64,000 nt of DNA from Rhizopus arrhizus (taxonomy: Eukaryota > Mucoromycota > Mucoromycetes > Mucorales > Rhizopodaceae). The number at the start of each line of letters is the position of its first letter. Within the stretch, counting starts at the first letter, position 1. Under the pieces are notes generated by a model, which did no database searches, was not told the origin of the DNA, and saw nothing but the letters and a program-made list of their open reading frames with translations. The translations under genes and the position numbers were made by a program. The stretch spans positions 372,001-436,000 of the forward strand of contig JAKZZE010000013.1 in assembly GCA_024220505.1 (NCBI GenBank), in the 5' to 3' direction. Of the stretch, positions 24,199 to 36,400 are shown one piece after another.

Positions 24199-24849
24199 TA
24201 TAAATATTTCGCTGAAGAAGATTAAGCAACAGCTACCTTCCTAATTTGTTTCCTCAGGCCCAATTATCAAATCCTTGACATCGAAACAATCGACAACATT
24301 TTATCAATTAAAAACCGGATTGAACAGCACGCATACAGGCTTCTCTCTATGCTACCTTACTCTCCTTTCTTGAACCTGATTAAAAAAGATATAGTAGGAT
24401 TACTTTAGAACCAATAATTTGTCGTTGATTTAAAGGGGGCTTTCAAGGTAGCTCAAAGACTAGTCCTAGTTGCAATGGTATACTATAGCGAAAACCTCTC
24501 TCTACAGAAATATGTTTCAGTCCTATTTCTGCACTCGCTGGCCCATTTTTGTTTTGGTGACCCATTTTCAAAATTTCGCTGAATCATTTTCAGGATCAGC
24601 GACTTGTTTTTATTTTGAGTTGATCAATTATTTTTTTTTATTGGGCCAACCTTTTTTCGTCGACTGTAATCCCAAAAAAAAATAATTCGTCCCAACTTCT
24701 ATTTCCAAACCGTGCCAAAAATAAAAAAAATGCGTGCCAAAAAAAATAATAAAATGTGCCAAATTTATTTTGGAGTCGAACCAAAAAAAAATTAAGCCGT
24801 ACCAAAAAAAAAAAAAAAAAAAAGCGTACCAATTAAGACTAAAAACCTG
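24199..24849. repeat. Right arm of the long inverted repeat
   Basis: 651 bp, reverse complement of the left arm. The near-perfect identity of the arms suggests recent insertion or ongoing gene conversion between them. Confidence 0.9.
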
Positions 24850-26077
24850 TATTATCATTAATCCCGACCTGACTCCATCTATCAATTGTCTACTCTATGC
24901 AGACGACGTTGTCCTTATTGCCAATCCTGAGAACCTCACTTCTTTACTGCACAAATGCGAAGCTCATAGTTACTCCTTAGGTTATCGGTGGAACCCGTTA
25001 AAATGTGTCATAGTTGCTCCTACTAGTGATATTACAACTTATCAATTATATGGTACTACTATCCCCAAAGAATCCTCTTTCTCATACTTGGGTATACCTA
25101 TCAAACCTGGTGGACTAATAGACTATCCTGCTATGATCCAACACAATATCAATAAGGCATCTCTCACAATGAACCAACTTGCTGCTATTGGTCTCAATTC
25201 TAAAGGTTTTCCACCTTTATTAGCATGTCGTTTTTACAGCCAAATGGTCCGTGCTCAATTAGATTATGGTCTTGCGATTAGTCCTCTCACAACTAAATTT
25301 ATCCATCAACTTGATACTTTCCAAAACCAATGTATTAGACGTATCTTCGGCGGTCATTCTAGGTCTTCAGCTCAAGTCATGCTTCATCTAGTCAATCTCC
25401 CATCGATGCGAACTCGTGTTGCAGTCCTTCAAGCCCAGTATCTTTTTCGTAGTACTCATTTACCAGATGATACTCTTCTTGCTCATCTGCTGCCATATAT
25501 TCAATCTTCAACTAGCCGCTCTCACTGGTACAAACTGACTAATACTCCAATGTGGAAATCTCTCTGTGGACCAATCCTTGATACTTTAGATAAAAAGAAA
25601 TTTCTCTCTCTTCGCACCAAATTCTTAGCTGATCAATTTCAAAATCTATGTAATAACTCTGATTCCATCCTGTTATCCTCTACTCGCCCTACTATCCAAG
25701 TGGATCCTATTCTTTGGTTACCGATGACTTGTTCTGAACGTAGTCGTGTTCTTCGCTGGCGTCTTGGGTGGCTACCTGGTGGTAAACCTAAAGAATGCAT
25801 CTTCCATCCTTATCATAACTGGAGTCGTCGACATGCTTTTGACTGTCTAAATGTTCATCATCGTCTGTACTTGCCTCGCTCAATTGAAGATCCAATCTCT
25901 TTCCTTCTTAATTTGCTACCATTACATAAACCACGTCCTACTGCTTCTCATAGCTGGTTTATTCTATGGCCTATCCTATGTACGATTCTCCATGAACTGG
26001 ATTATTATTTTCATGATGAATGCCCTCCTCCTCCTGTTGATCCTGGTGTCAAGCTGTTGAATTGGTTATCCAAGTAA
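24850..26077 (+). pseudogene. 5'-truncated LINE: C-terminal part of the reverse transcriptase ORF
   Basis: One long open frame starting exactly at the TIR boundary. It begins near INPDLTPSINCLLYADDVVL, which contains the catalytic YADD motif of reverse transcriptase, then the thumb region (SYLGIPIKPGG) and a long C-terminal domain with a CHHC-like cluster (CIFHPYHNWSRRHAFDCLNV). It ends LLNWLSK. The endonuclease and the N-terminal RT motifs are absent, so the copy cannot retrotranspose. The frame continues upstream into the TIR (to 24734), making a 447-codon chimeric ORF. The C-terminal pattern is typical of Mucoromycota LINEs as I remember them. Confidence 0.88.
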
Positions 26078-26457
26078 TAGTGTGAGTCTTTCTGATACTT
26101 GATCTGGTTTGTATTGAATTTCTGTCTCTATTTACTTTTTCTTTCTTCCTCCTCTTATATTTCTTCATATTTCAAATAATTTGCTCTTTTCTTTTTCCTT
26201 TTCTTTCTCTTTTTTCCCTTCTTGTCCCCTAAGAAGGTTTTTATTCTCTTACAATCATAACTGGCTCGGGCAACATTGCACACTTCGTTGCTACATGCTC
26301 ATTGCCATAAAATTTTAAAAAAAATACAAAAAAAATAATAAAACCCAGAATTTAATAGTATTATCATTAATCCTTTTAATTTGCGCCCGCCCCTTACCAA
26401 AACCAATCATTTTGGGTAACGCGGAGCAATAAATAAAAACCTTTAAAAAAAAAAAAA
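26078..26457 (+). mobile_element. LINE 3' untranslated tail with terminal A run
   Basis: Pyrimidine-rich segment (TTTCTTTTTCCTTTTC near 26190) followed by AATAAATAAAAACC and an A tract ending at about 26457, after which host-like sequence begins. Fits a LINE 3' end. Confidence 0.6.
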
Positions 26458-26948
26458 TTCACTCAGTAAAAACACAATGGCTTTTGAGTGAAGTTTTATT
26501 TTACTTTTAAGCGATCTTTTTTTTTTTTCGAAAAATAAGTAAGAATAATGTAAATTAAAACGAAAATTCGATCTTCGTATTATTTTTTCAACCAATGGAA
26601 AATTTCAGCTTTCGACCATCATTTATAAAGTACACAGCCACAGTTTACAACTGCACGGTTAAAATAAAGAAGCGAATTGTGGCTGGTTAAATAGGCTTAG
26701 TAAAATAAGTAATTTTTAATTTGAAACGCCCCCTATTACCTCATTTATGGACCTAAGAGTTTCTTGTCAAAATAAAAAAAAAATTTCAACCAACTACAAT
26801 AGCTAGACGCTTCGGAGTAAACTACAAATTGCTAAAAAAAGGTAGCATTTTCTGCCAGACTTAATTGTTCAGCTACAATCACAGATTATAAATAAGTGTG
26901 CTTTTAACCATTTTCACATATCTGTTCTTCATCTTTTATAACACAAAA

Positions 26949-28784
26949 ATGTCATTTTTAAAATACATATTAGCAACATGTAATATTCCAAGTTAATTTT
27001 TAATTCAGGAAGCCCTAATCAACTTCTATTAATTATTATAGGGATGCTATTTGCAGCTGTTACTAATGCACAACCAGATCAAGGCTCTATGATAAGCTAC
27101 AACGTCATTACTCTTTTAAATCAAACTACCTTTAGATCGATGGCTGTCATAGTGGACAATGTTAGCTATCCTTTAGAAGCCAACAAGACATTCCCTATCC
27201 TTTTCTCTGGAAAGGCTCCTTATGCTCAATCAGGTTATCACTATGCAAAGATGTATGTCAGTGATAACAGTACACTTGCAGAACCATTTGAACGTCAGCC
27301 TGTCAACCAAAGCACACCTCATGAATTCTTCAACCGTACCTGGAACACACATGATAATGCCCAATTACCACAGGTCTATCCTCCTTTGAATTCCATTCAT
27401 CGCATCAAATCTGATTTGCATAGAGATAACGAGGTCCCTACAATTCACATCATCGGAAATCAAACAGAATTAGACCAGATGAAGGGCAACACCACTGCAG
27501 ATGTATCTGTCAAGACTACTGTCTCCTATCTCTCACTTCATGATGCTTTCCAATTTGAAAAAGTAAAAATTTCTTTGTCTGGCAATAGTGCCAGAATGAT
27601 GCCCAAGCTATCATACAATCTCAAGCTGCACAAGAAGGATAAGTTATATGGCTATAGAAATCTTAAACTTCGCTCTTTAAGTTTTGACCCCTCCTATATT
27701 CGTGAACAGTTGGGTTACGATATCCTCAAATCAGCCGGTCTTATCTCATCCGAGTTTTCCTTTGTCCGTGTTTTTATGAACCACCAAGAGCTCGGTTTGT
27801 TCGGTATCATTGACACCTTCAAGGACCCTTGGCTTTCTAATGTGTTTGCAAATGGAGACTCGTCCTATGAACATGGATATCTTTATCAATCTAAGTCTTC
27901 TGGTGCTAATAACCACTCTGCTGATCTTTCCTATTACAATAATGTTACTGCTTATGCTGATGGCGAATTCAAGATCAAGGAAGAAGCTACTAAAGGAGAG
28001 AAAGACAACTACAAGCCTTTGATGGACTTTACAAAATTTATTGCTGAAGCACCCATCAATGGCTCCGACGCTATCAAAGAATGGAACAAGAAACTTGATA
28101 CTGAAACCTTCCTTAGATCGTAAGCCGTGAACATTAATTTTGTATACACAAATACTTACAAACTTTTCTAGAATGGCAATTGAAGTCTTGGGAGGTTATT
28201 CTGATGGTTATATTGCGAATACAAATAACTTTTATCTTTACCAGTATCCTGACAGTGGTCAATATCTTTATATCGCTGCTGATCTCGATCTCTGTCTTGG
28301 CTCTACTATCCAAAATATTACAAATATGTGGAGTGGTAACTACAGTACGTTCCCTGGATGGAATACACGACCATTGGTAAACCAAATAATGCGCGTGCCT
28401 GAGTTCAATCAGAAATTTAAGCAATCCCTTCAAGAGCTGAATACCAAGCTATTTAACCTTGATGTGGTGAACCCTCGTATTAACGATCTTGTCAATATGC
28501 TTAGAGAAGATATTGCATGGGATACCGAATTAAACGACGGACTTATCAAATCTTTCTTTAGCAATATGGGACTATCCAATGGAACAAATGGTTTAAGTGC
28601 GCCTGGATTTACAAAAATTTTAGAAGCCAATCCTATACCATTGGATTTGGCTAAACGAATGCTTAATAGAGTTCCACTTGATGTTGCAGTGAATGGCCCA
28701 ACAGGACATATTTCCTTGTCAGGTCTTAAGGAATGGTTCAGCGTCATTCATCAAAACACGACAAATTTCTTTCTTCAACAGTAA
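26949..28784 (+). CDS. CotH-family secreted protein
   Basis: Three exons: 26949-26979, 27042-28119, 28172-28784; 573 residues. The first intron splits the signal peptide; joined it reads MSFLKYILATWMLFAAVTNA, with cleavage expected after NA. The CotH core follows: KLSYNLKLHKKDKLYGYRNL, SYIREQLGYDILKSAG, VFMNHQELGLFGIIDTFKDP and later YIAADLDLCLG. Many N-glycosylation sequons are present. CotH proteins of Mucorales are cell-surface proteins, some acting as invasins toward mammalian cells; the bacterial relatives are spore-coat kinases. Unlike many family members, this one ends in a hydrophilic tail (NTTNFFLQQ) without a hydrophobic GPI-attachment signal, so a secreted or non-covalently bound form is inferred. 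The region between this gene and the LINE is AT-rich promoter-like sequence. Confidence 0.93.
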
Positions 28785-29049
28785 AATACGTCTTTTTTTC
28801 TTGTAAAACTATGCTTAAATAAATATTTTCGACTTTTTAAAGAACTGTTTTATTATGTCATTATTGACTCATTGATAATATGACTAATTCTGAAATTGCT
28901 TTTTTTTAATATTTGCTATTTGTTTGCTAGTACCTGCAATAGCCATACCTGTGTCTCAGATAGCAGTAAATGTCTTGTATTTGATAGTAATCTGAGACTG
29001 AGGTAAGTCTAATAACTATAGTCGTGTGTGCACTGCCCAATGATATTGG

Positions 29050-29763
29050 ATCAATTAAAGTTTGTCTGCATTGGGTATTATCAATCTATTCTGTTTGGAC
29101 ATTGATGTTATGAGCTCTAGACCGTTTTTTGTTCCTGTATTTTTGATGATGCTGTTTATTTGACTGGACATATTTATTTTGTGAATCATTTTTATTATGG
29201 ATATTGACATTATTACATCTACAGTCAATCGTACGATATTGACCTCGGCAAAAATCACATATAGGATTACCAAAATGATTATAAGCATATAGTTGAGCTG
29301 TTTATTATTGGAAGAGCTCTTTTTATGATTGTTTTGCTTGTTCTTATAATTTCCTTGTTTGGAATAGTATCTTACTAAATGATTAATGTCTATGGATGTA
29401 GGGTTCACATTTATCTTGTATTGCTTCTGGTTCATCCTATAGTTTTGCTTTGATCTCTAAATCGATAGCTTGATTAATCACTTTACATATTGTGTCCAGC
29501 TTTGACGATACCACCAAGGAAGTGAAAGCAAGCCTAGTATTCCCTTGTTCAAAAGATTGAATGAGATATGAAATGTTAGTATCTCCTGTGTATTTTTCAA
29601 TGATAAGATCTAATAAATGTTCCCTTTTTGCGACATGCAACAGAATATATTCCCTTGATTTACAAATGCCATGGTGCATCAGGAGAGGGATTTTATCTTC
29701 CAAGGGAATGGAGTTTCCTGTCATACAGATGTTTATACTGAATGATGGAAGGAGACCCACCAA
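29050..29763 (-). pseudogene. LTR-retrotransposon gag relic
   Basis: Two minus-strand pieces in different frames. 29437-29763 gives a gag-like helical segment (LLDLIIEKYTGDTNISYLIQ). In an alternative frame near 29.2-29.3 kb the sequence reads GNPICDFCRGQYRTIDCRCN, a degenerate CCHC-type zinc knuckle, followed by Asn/Lys-rich sequence. No pol, no LTRs and no intact frame were seen. Confidence 0.55.
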
Positions 29764-29779
29764 TTAGGGGTTTTGAGAG

Positions 29780-30007
29780 CTGGTCTGCACAAAGCCCTGA
29801 TTTGAAATCATCGAGCATGTTTGGAATACTCTTGAAAGGCAAATTGAGAGAAAAAAATCGTACGCCAAAAACTTGGAGCAATTAAAGGTGGTTCTGCAAG
29901 AAGAGTGGACAATACTGGATGGTGAGTTTACTGACCAATTAGTTCGAAGCATGAAGAGGCGATGTGAAGCAATTATTAAAGATGAAGGCGGCGCAACAGA
30001 ATACTGA
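29780..30007 (+). pseudogene. 3' end of a Tc1/mariner transposase
   Basis: Plus strand, ending at TGA 30005-30007. A degraded SPDLKSSSMFGI (from SPDLNxIEHVW) marks the third catalytic motif, and the better-preserved frame gives VWNTLERQIERKKSYAKNLE and then TDQLVRSMKRRCEAIIKDEG. Two stop codons and a frame change precede this. It looks like the missing C-terminal part of the family seen at 63.2-64.0 kb. Confidence 0.7.
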
Positions 30008-30539
30008 AAATAACTTTATATATGTATTCTTAAATTAGACACTTGAACCTTTCTTTTCTTCTAATTTGAAATTCCAAGCTTAAGTTTACAGGTATCAATT
30101 GGTCTTGTACTTTCATGCCATATTATTTCAAAATCTTATTTTAACATTTTGTTTGAAAATTTATTTGGTGTGGTTGTTTTTTTTTTATAAGGAACCAAAG
30201 CTCATGTTCATTAATATGGCGATTAAGATCGAGTCACAAGCTTTGTATATTTGGTGTGATTGTATTAGAGCTAATTTTCAAAACTTCAACATAGTAAAAT
30301 TCTTACTGGCGTTTGGATTTGATGATATGGATTCAGTTAAAATGCCATTTTCAACTACAATCGATCATCTTTCACAAGGGAAGTCTTCTCCCGTATCAAG
30401 ATGGGCCAGAGAAATTAAAAAAAAAAAGTAAATATTCAGTAAGTCTGTCAATTCACTCTTCAAAAAATCAACTGGTCTAATTATATCTCAGATTATTTCC
30501 TCAACAACTGCACTTGATTATTATATACAATAAACCAAG

Positions 30540-31920
30540 AAACGCGCTCGACAGCTACAAGAGTTGCAGATATTATCTGACCAACTGCAAGATACATCAG
30601 CGTGAGCATGAGTTGCGGAAGGTTTGGGCGAAGTTGAGGATAGATCAACACAAAGAGAAAATATAATAACGGCAAGACATCAGCACGATTGTGACGATGT
30701 TATAGAAGACAGTAATGAGGATGATCAAACGGATACCTACATTGAAGGGCTAAAATAGAAATTCCAACAGACATTTGATGCGATGAGTAATCAACAGAAA
30801 TGTAAACTCACTACAGGCAAAGTAATCGAAGACGCCATGTATGTATTCGGAATGAAATGCACAAAAGAGTACCCCGCTCACTCTTTTGTACTGGATACAA
30901 CCGATCCAACCTATCTAGATCATGAGATATTTACTGAACAAGAACCTCAAGGAATCAAAACGCGTGATAAAAACCTCTTGCACGCCTTCCCGATGATCTC
31001 CGAGAATATATTAATACTTTTTCAGAAAACGATTGCGGAAAACCACGGCAGAAAGTCGATACTTCGTGGCCATGACAAGCAAACTATGGCCTCTCGAAAA
31101 AAGGCGTTTATGAATGGGTGAGAAATACTGTGTACGGTTTCATCCGAGAGTATGAGGCGGACAACTTTTCCTATGACCATCTTGAAGGTTGGTATAATGT
31201 ACATGTATGGCGCTTGTTTGATACTGTTTTTGATATACTGGAGAACGTGGATGTTAGCAGGTGACTGTTAAGCATAATAACTTATTATTGATAATGCATA
31301 TGCTCATAATATATTTTAGAGGAAAAAAAAAATAGCAAAGCATCAGCGGAAAGAAAAAATCACAAACGCAAGCTTAGTGCGCTTGTCCCAATGAAAAGAA
31401 AGAAGATTGGACACCGATGCGATTCAATCATTCAAAGCCCTACTGCGAACCATGAACCAGCTGATGAATTTGGTGCAAGCGAGATAGCGAAGAATCATGA
31501 TAAATTTAACACTAAGGTTCTATACGAGCATGGGCATAAGCTTCCAAAAACGCTACGTGATATGTTTAATATTCTTTCTTTATCATACCCGTCTATCGTC
31601 CGTCGACTTGAAACGATCGGATATGTTCAAGGTAAACGACTCTTTAGTTCTTGGATTTACGTAGCTTAAGCTACTTGCTATATTAGAATTGCCTTGTCGC
31701 CTCCTTCGCCTGGACTCGTTTGCTGGCTATGTCGCAATAAGAACTCATATTTCTGAAGAAGACTGATGGCTGATGTTGGCTGCCAAGGTTGACCGAATTA
31801 AAGAGCAAGTTCTTCCAGTCATTCTCCTAGCGTGACAAGCTAAAAAAATTGTCTCGAGAATGCTAAGCGTCATGACAGACACAGAAGAGGGTCATGCTTC
31901 GGATTCATCATGACTCGATG
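30540..31920 (+). pseudogene. Second PD-(D/E)XK-like family member, decayed
   Basis: Plus-strand coding relic. It passes through stops near 30.61 and 30.76 kb, is open at 30783-31121 (VIEDAMYVFGMKCTKEYP) and shifts frame near 31.08 kb into YEWVRNTVYGFIREYEADNF. After a GT-AG intron (31261-31319) it reads KKIGHRCDSIIQ, then ADEFGASEIAKNHDKFNTKV, then GHKLPKTLRDMFNIL. Continuation after 31.64 kb (PCRLLRLDSFAGYVAIRTHI, VDRIKEQVLPVILLA) is interrupted by TAG, TGA, TGA. The D...EFGASE pattern and the following TK.L.E..LK.PKTL.DM motif belong to a family I recall as abundant in Mucorales. Clearly non-functional. Confidence 0.6.
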
Positions 31921-32429
31921 ATGTTATCGCTATCATACCTACTGTTATAATACCCCGTTGATCAATATCTATGGAAATAGGATCGAAGACGAAAAAGACT
32001 ATGAACAATTGAAGCTATTTCTAACAAGTCAACCAATTATGCAAAAGTATTGTCTATTAAGTAAGCAAGAATAGCAATATTACCTATGCCGTATTTATAA
32101 AGTTTTCACACAATTACAGTGACATAACAAAAGAACCATTTTCAGTTAACAATTTGTTTAATAGCTCATTTAAAATTTGTACAATAGTCTGAAAAGAGAG
32201 TTTATACTTAAAAAAAAGTATTACTCCTCAAAAATTACAGATGCTGGCAACCAAGCTGCCCGGTTATCTTTTTGGAGGGTTTGCATATTATCCCGTAAAA
32301 CGTTTTGATGACTACCTTGTAGGCCGTCCTAATTTTAAGCAATTATGTATGCGGCATATTTTTTTTTTTTCAATATCGCCTATATTTTCACAAACAATGG
32401 AAAGGGATTGGAGGACACTATGACCAGGT

Positions 32430-32835
32430 GATAAACTTCAACTGAGATCAAAACCTAAAGGAAATAATGTAAAACTTACAGAAGAGCACTTAGAGTTTCT
32501 CAACAAATACTTGGAAGAATACACTGCTTTCATAATTAAAGATACTACAGTTTCTCTTTGTGCATCATTTTATGGCCTAATAATTAGTGATTCTGCTGTC
32601 CATCGCCACGCTACCGAAAATCTTGTGTTTACTCTTACTCGTACTCTAGCAAGAGTAGCCGAACGAAACTCTAAATCAACAATTGAGCAGTGTAGACAAT
32701 TTATTGTGCATGTTTTTGAAAATAAGGTCGATTTCAAAAATAAATGCATTTTTGTCAACGAAAGTGGATTCAAGAAATACATGGTGCGACCTGTAGCATA
32801 GTCTCACAAAGGAGCTCCCGCAGAAATTGAGGTAT
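32430..32835 (+). pseudogene. Tc1-type transposase fragment
   Basis: Plus strand. VKLTEEHLEFLNKYLEEYTA, then VSLCASFYGLIISDSAVHRH, then RVAERNSKSTIEQCRQFIVH and NKCIFVNESGFKKYMVRPVA, followed by a TAG. The first catalytic Asp is changed to Asn (FVNES instead of FVDES) and nothing recognisable follows the SHKGAPAE segment. Confidence 0.75.
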
Positions 32836-33499
32836 GTTCGTGCCGCAGCTAAAGAACTTAAGATACCTCAGAACATGGCACAGATTTAGAAGAAGACTGA
32901 TCAAGCAGGAGATGAGGGGTTGAACGTGAGAAAGCCTTGGGGGAGATAGAAAAGTTAGTAGACTGTGGTATTTACACATGTAATAAAGTAATAATGTAAA
33001 TTACGACGAACAATGATCATCCAAATTGGGAATATCGGACATTGTATTATGCCACCTCAAATAAAATTATATCCCGATCCACTCCAGAATAGTCTAACAA
33101 GTTCCTGGATCAGGATTAATAGTTACTTTATAAAAAGTTGTCAAACAATACCAATCCTATAAATAATTTATCATCTGATATCAATAATCATATACTGTGA
33201 CTACTATTATTTAGTCGTGGATAGAAAAGTATAAATACCCTCATATTTTTAACTTGAATAAAGGACTTATTTTTATATTTATTGATTGACTTAGTACTTT
33301 TTTATATTATAAACCCTAAATATCACAATAATTAATTAAAGTATCTTGAAAAGGATTTAGTTGAATCTTCATGAAAACGATATAAATACCAGATACAGTA
33401 ATAGTAAAAAATATAATTTTTTAAGTCTCGTTGAATTTTGTAGTCTTTTTTATTCTTACAAGATAACACATTGTATTTTGCGTTGCTATTCCGACACTA

Positions 33500-36400
33500 T
33501 TGAAACGAGAATGCCCATACTGCGAAGATTCGATCGACTTTTCCTCGAATCAAATGATTTTGAAACACATACACAAAAAGCACATGAAGATTCTTCCACC
33601 TCGTCCAAAACAACTTCAAAATGTTCCCGGCGACATGCCTTTGAACGCCAAAAACCGACAATTATACCCAGACGCACCAGTTAAGCTTGCTTGCCTATGT
33701 TGTAATGAATCGTTTGCTAATAGAATAACATTAAAAGATCATGTTGGCAAAGATCATGTTGTGTTGGTTGAACATTACGATTCTGTTAACATCCTTGCAC
33801 CCATTGACGCCAACCCCTCCTCCTCGATCGTTACAGGGCCTCCGTCTGCTAATTGGATGATTGGTGACACGAACGTTTCTGAATGCTTTCGCCAGTTTCG
33901 TGCCTATTGTCTTGAAAACAGCAGTAATTTGTTGGATATTGATCAACACTTTCATCAACTTTTGTAAAGATATTATTTTCTGTTATATTATACATGTTGC
34001 TTATTTTGTGTTTATTCTAAGGCTATGTCTTCAATTCTTGTTGTCCAGAAGCGATACAATTACAAAAGCGTGCCTGGCCAATTTTTTTCCACTTTTCTGA
34101 AGAAATATAGTCTTAGCTGTGGAATCCTTGGTTCCTTCAATGAAAGATATTAACCTGAAGCCGCTGTCTGAATACCAAATAATTACTTCATATGTCCATC
34201 CATTTGTCCTATTTTTTTTGGTCATGATGCTATGACAGTGCCATATGGCGCGAACTGTTTGGTCGACAATGAAGATGCTGATTTTGACAAACGACCGGAT
34301 TACATTACCGACGTCTATGATCAATATGAATTCTCCCATTCAACGGTTTTTGGTAAAATCAAAATTGAAAACGCTCCAGATCTTGGCAAAATTACCGACT
34401 TTTATCGACTTGCATTGTTCGGAAAACAGGCATTGGAAAAACATCATTTGAATGGAGTTATCTTGTTCCAAAGCATTGATAAATATTAAAAAATTTGTTA
34501 GAAAAACAGAGGCAATTTGAATAGAATACATTTTTGCAAATTCTTTAACCAATCTTCGCATCTTTTTCGTCCATAGGCACCAGTATCACCTTCTACTATC
34601 TGACTCAATGGGGCGGGTTTTTGAACTTCATTGAGGTAGCTTCGATTACTGTCCTAACCACAAAACGAAGCATTGTCACGTTGGTAGCTTATTTGGATGA
34701 GATGTTAATGATCACTTGCCTTCATGAAAACGTGAAGAAAAACATGAATGATGCTAGTTTCTTCTCATGCCTAATCTTACCCTTTATGCATGTACAAATA
34801 GATAGGAAAACCCTGACGAGAAAAAGAAAGCCATCTCTTGGAGCCCTGTCATCCTCACCCAAAAGATGCTGATATCGTCAAACTTGTTTGATACTATCAT
34901 TTCTTTTTTATTTTTATTTTTCTCATGTATGCCGCGAAATCCCCTTCCTTACTTTTTTTTTTTCTTCTTCATCAATCATCATACCTTTGGCAAATTGTAT
35001 TCCTATTAGTCTGCTGGTACTCTCAGATTCCATATTAGTGAAAAAAAATCGAATTGTTCAAATGATGGCAGTAAGTTGATTATAACAAAACGATGACACA
35101 CTGAAAGGTACAAATATGATTGACGAGGAGCGCTAACTAGTATTTGCACGTTGTAATTAGATATCAGTTCTGACAGCGAAGAGGACAATGTGGATTTGGA
35201 CTTTGTGACAGTGCCTACAATTTCAAAAATGAAGTATACGCCTCCAATAACTGACGAAAACGTTACAACACGCAGTTATTCTCAAGCGATTGTTCATGCC
35301 TGTCAATCAATGAACAGCCCTCAGGACGAAATTGATAAAAACGCGTGGATAATCGATAAATTGGGGTTGGAACCCTTTGCGCTTACTTGTTCAAATCGTG
35401 ACAGCGTGGCCATTGAATACAACGCTCTCTGTCATCGCTCCAATTTAGAAAATATGATTGGCGAAAACTTTGAATGCAAATCAATATTGCCAGAAAAACG
35501 AAAATACGACAGCGATATCATAGACACCATTGTATGCCCGAATTTGGCGCCACTCATTCACCGTTTTCCTTACCGCAACATGCTCATGAAACTGCATCAT
35601 TTCAATTTAAATGATGATGTAGCTGTTTATTGAATAAGGATTGGATGCATGTGCCACAAATCAAATTCGCCTGCGCACAGGTCTTAGCTGGTGCCATCTT
35701 GTTGAATACGATAAGCGGTGAAGCGATCTTGTTGAATACCATTGAAGTGTATGGGCGCACAAAAAACGTCGATATTCATCGTGAAATATCCACTCCCGCA
35801 GATTCAACCCTTCCTCCATCGTCATCACTATATCCAAACGTCTGGTCGTGCGTCAAAAGCACACGAGATGGTCGAAAGCTCATCATTAGTACCCAATCTT
35901 GTTCTGCTCTTGTCACATCAAGTTTGCGTTTGGATTGTGAAAGAGATCCTGATGTTGGTCCGTCATCATTTTCTTTTGTTACATCACCACAAACAACAAA
36001 AATTTACATCGACAATGACAGCTGGAAAAAGGCACAAAAGCTCGCACTTGACAAAGATATAAGATCACTAGAATCATTTTACTTGATTGGACAAGCGCGA
36101 CAACTTCGATCACATTTTCATCAGCCATCAACGTATTATCTCTGTTGGGCATCGAGCCAACTAGCCTTGACACGTCCATGTCAGCCATGTACAATATTCA
36201 CATACTGTGATTTTGAAGGTGTCAAGAAGACTAGTGATCATGACAACCCTTGTATGATTGCCTCACGAATTTTCCAAACAATCGGCTACGCAGTGATGGA
36301 TTCCCCAGAAACTGCATCACTTTCAAAGCAGTTCATCAGATTGTGCAAAAACCAATGCATAGCTGGAAATATGAGGCATTCATTGGACGATCTTTTGCAA

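Larger units (their letters stand above)
19630..24849. mobile_element. 5.2-kb element with about 650-bp terminal inverted repeats
   Basis: The sequence 19630-20282 is repeated in reverse complement at 24199-24849 with near identity over its whole length. Both ends start CAGGTTTTTAGTCTTAATTG going inward, and each outer end abuts TA (19628-19629 and 24850-24851), consistent with a TA target duplication. The interior carries one multi-exon minus-strand gene with a PD-(D/E)XK-like core (20608 to about 22458) and 1.6 kb with no gene. No DDE transposase was recognised inside. It directly abuts a LINE fragment on the right. Family unknown: it may be a non-autonomous Tc1-like or composite element. 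Confidence 0.8.
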
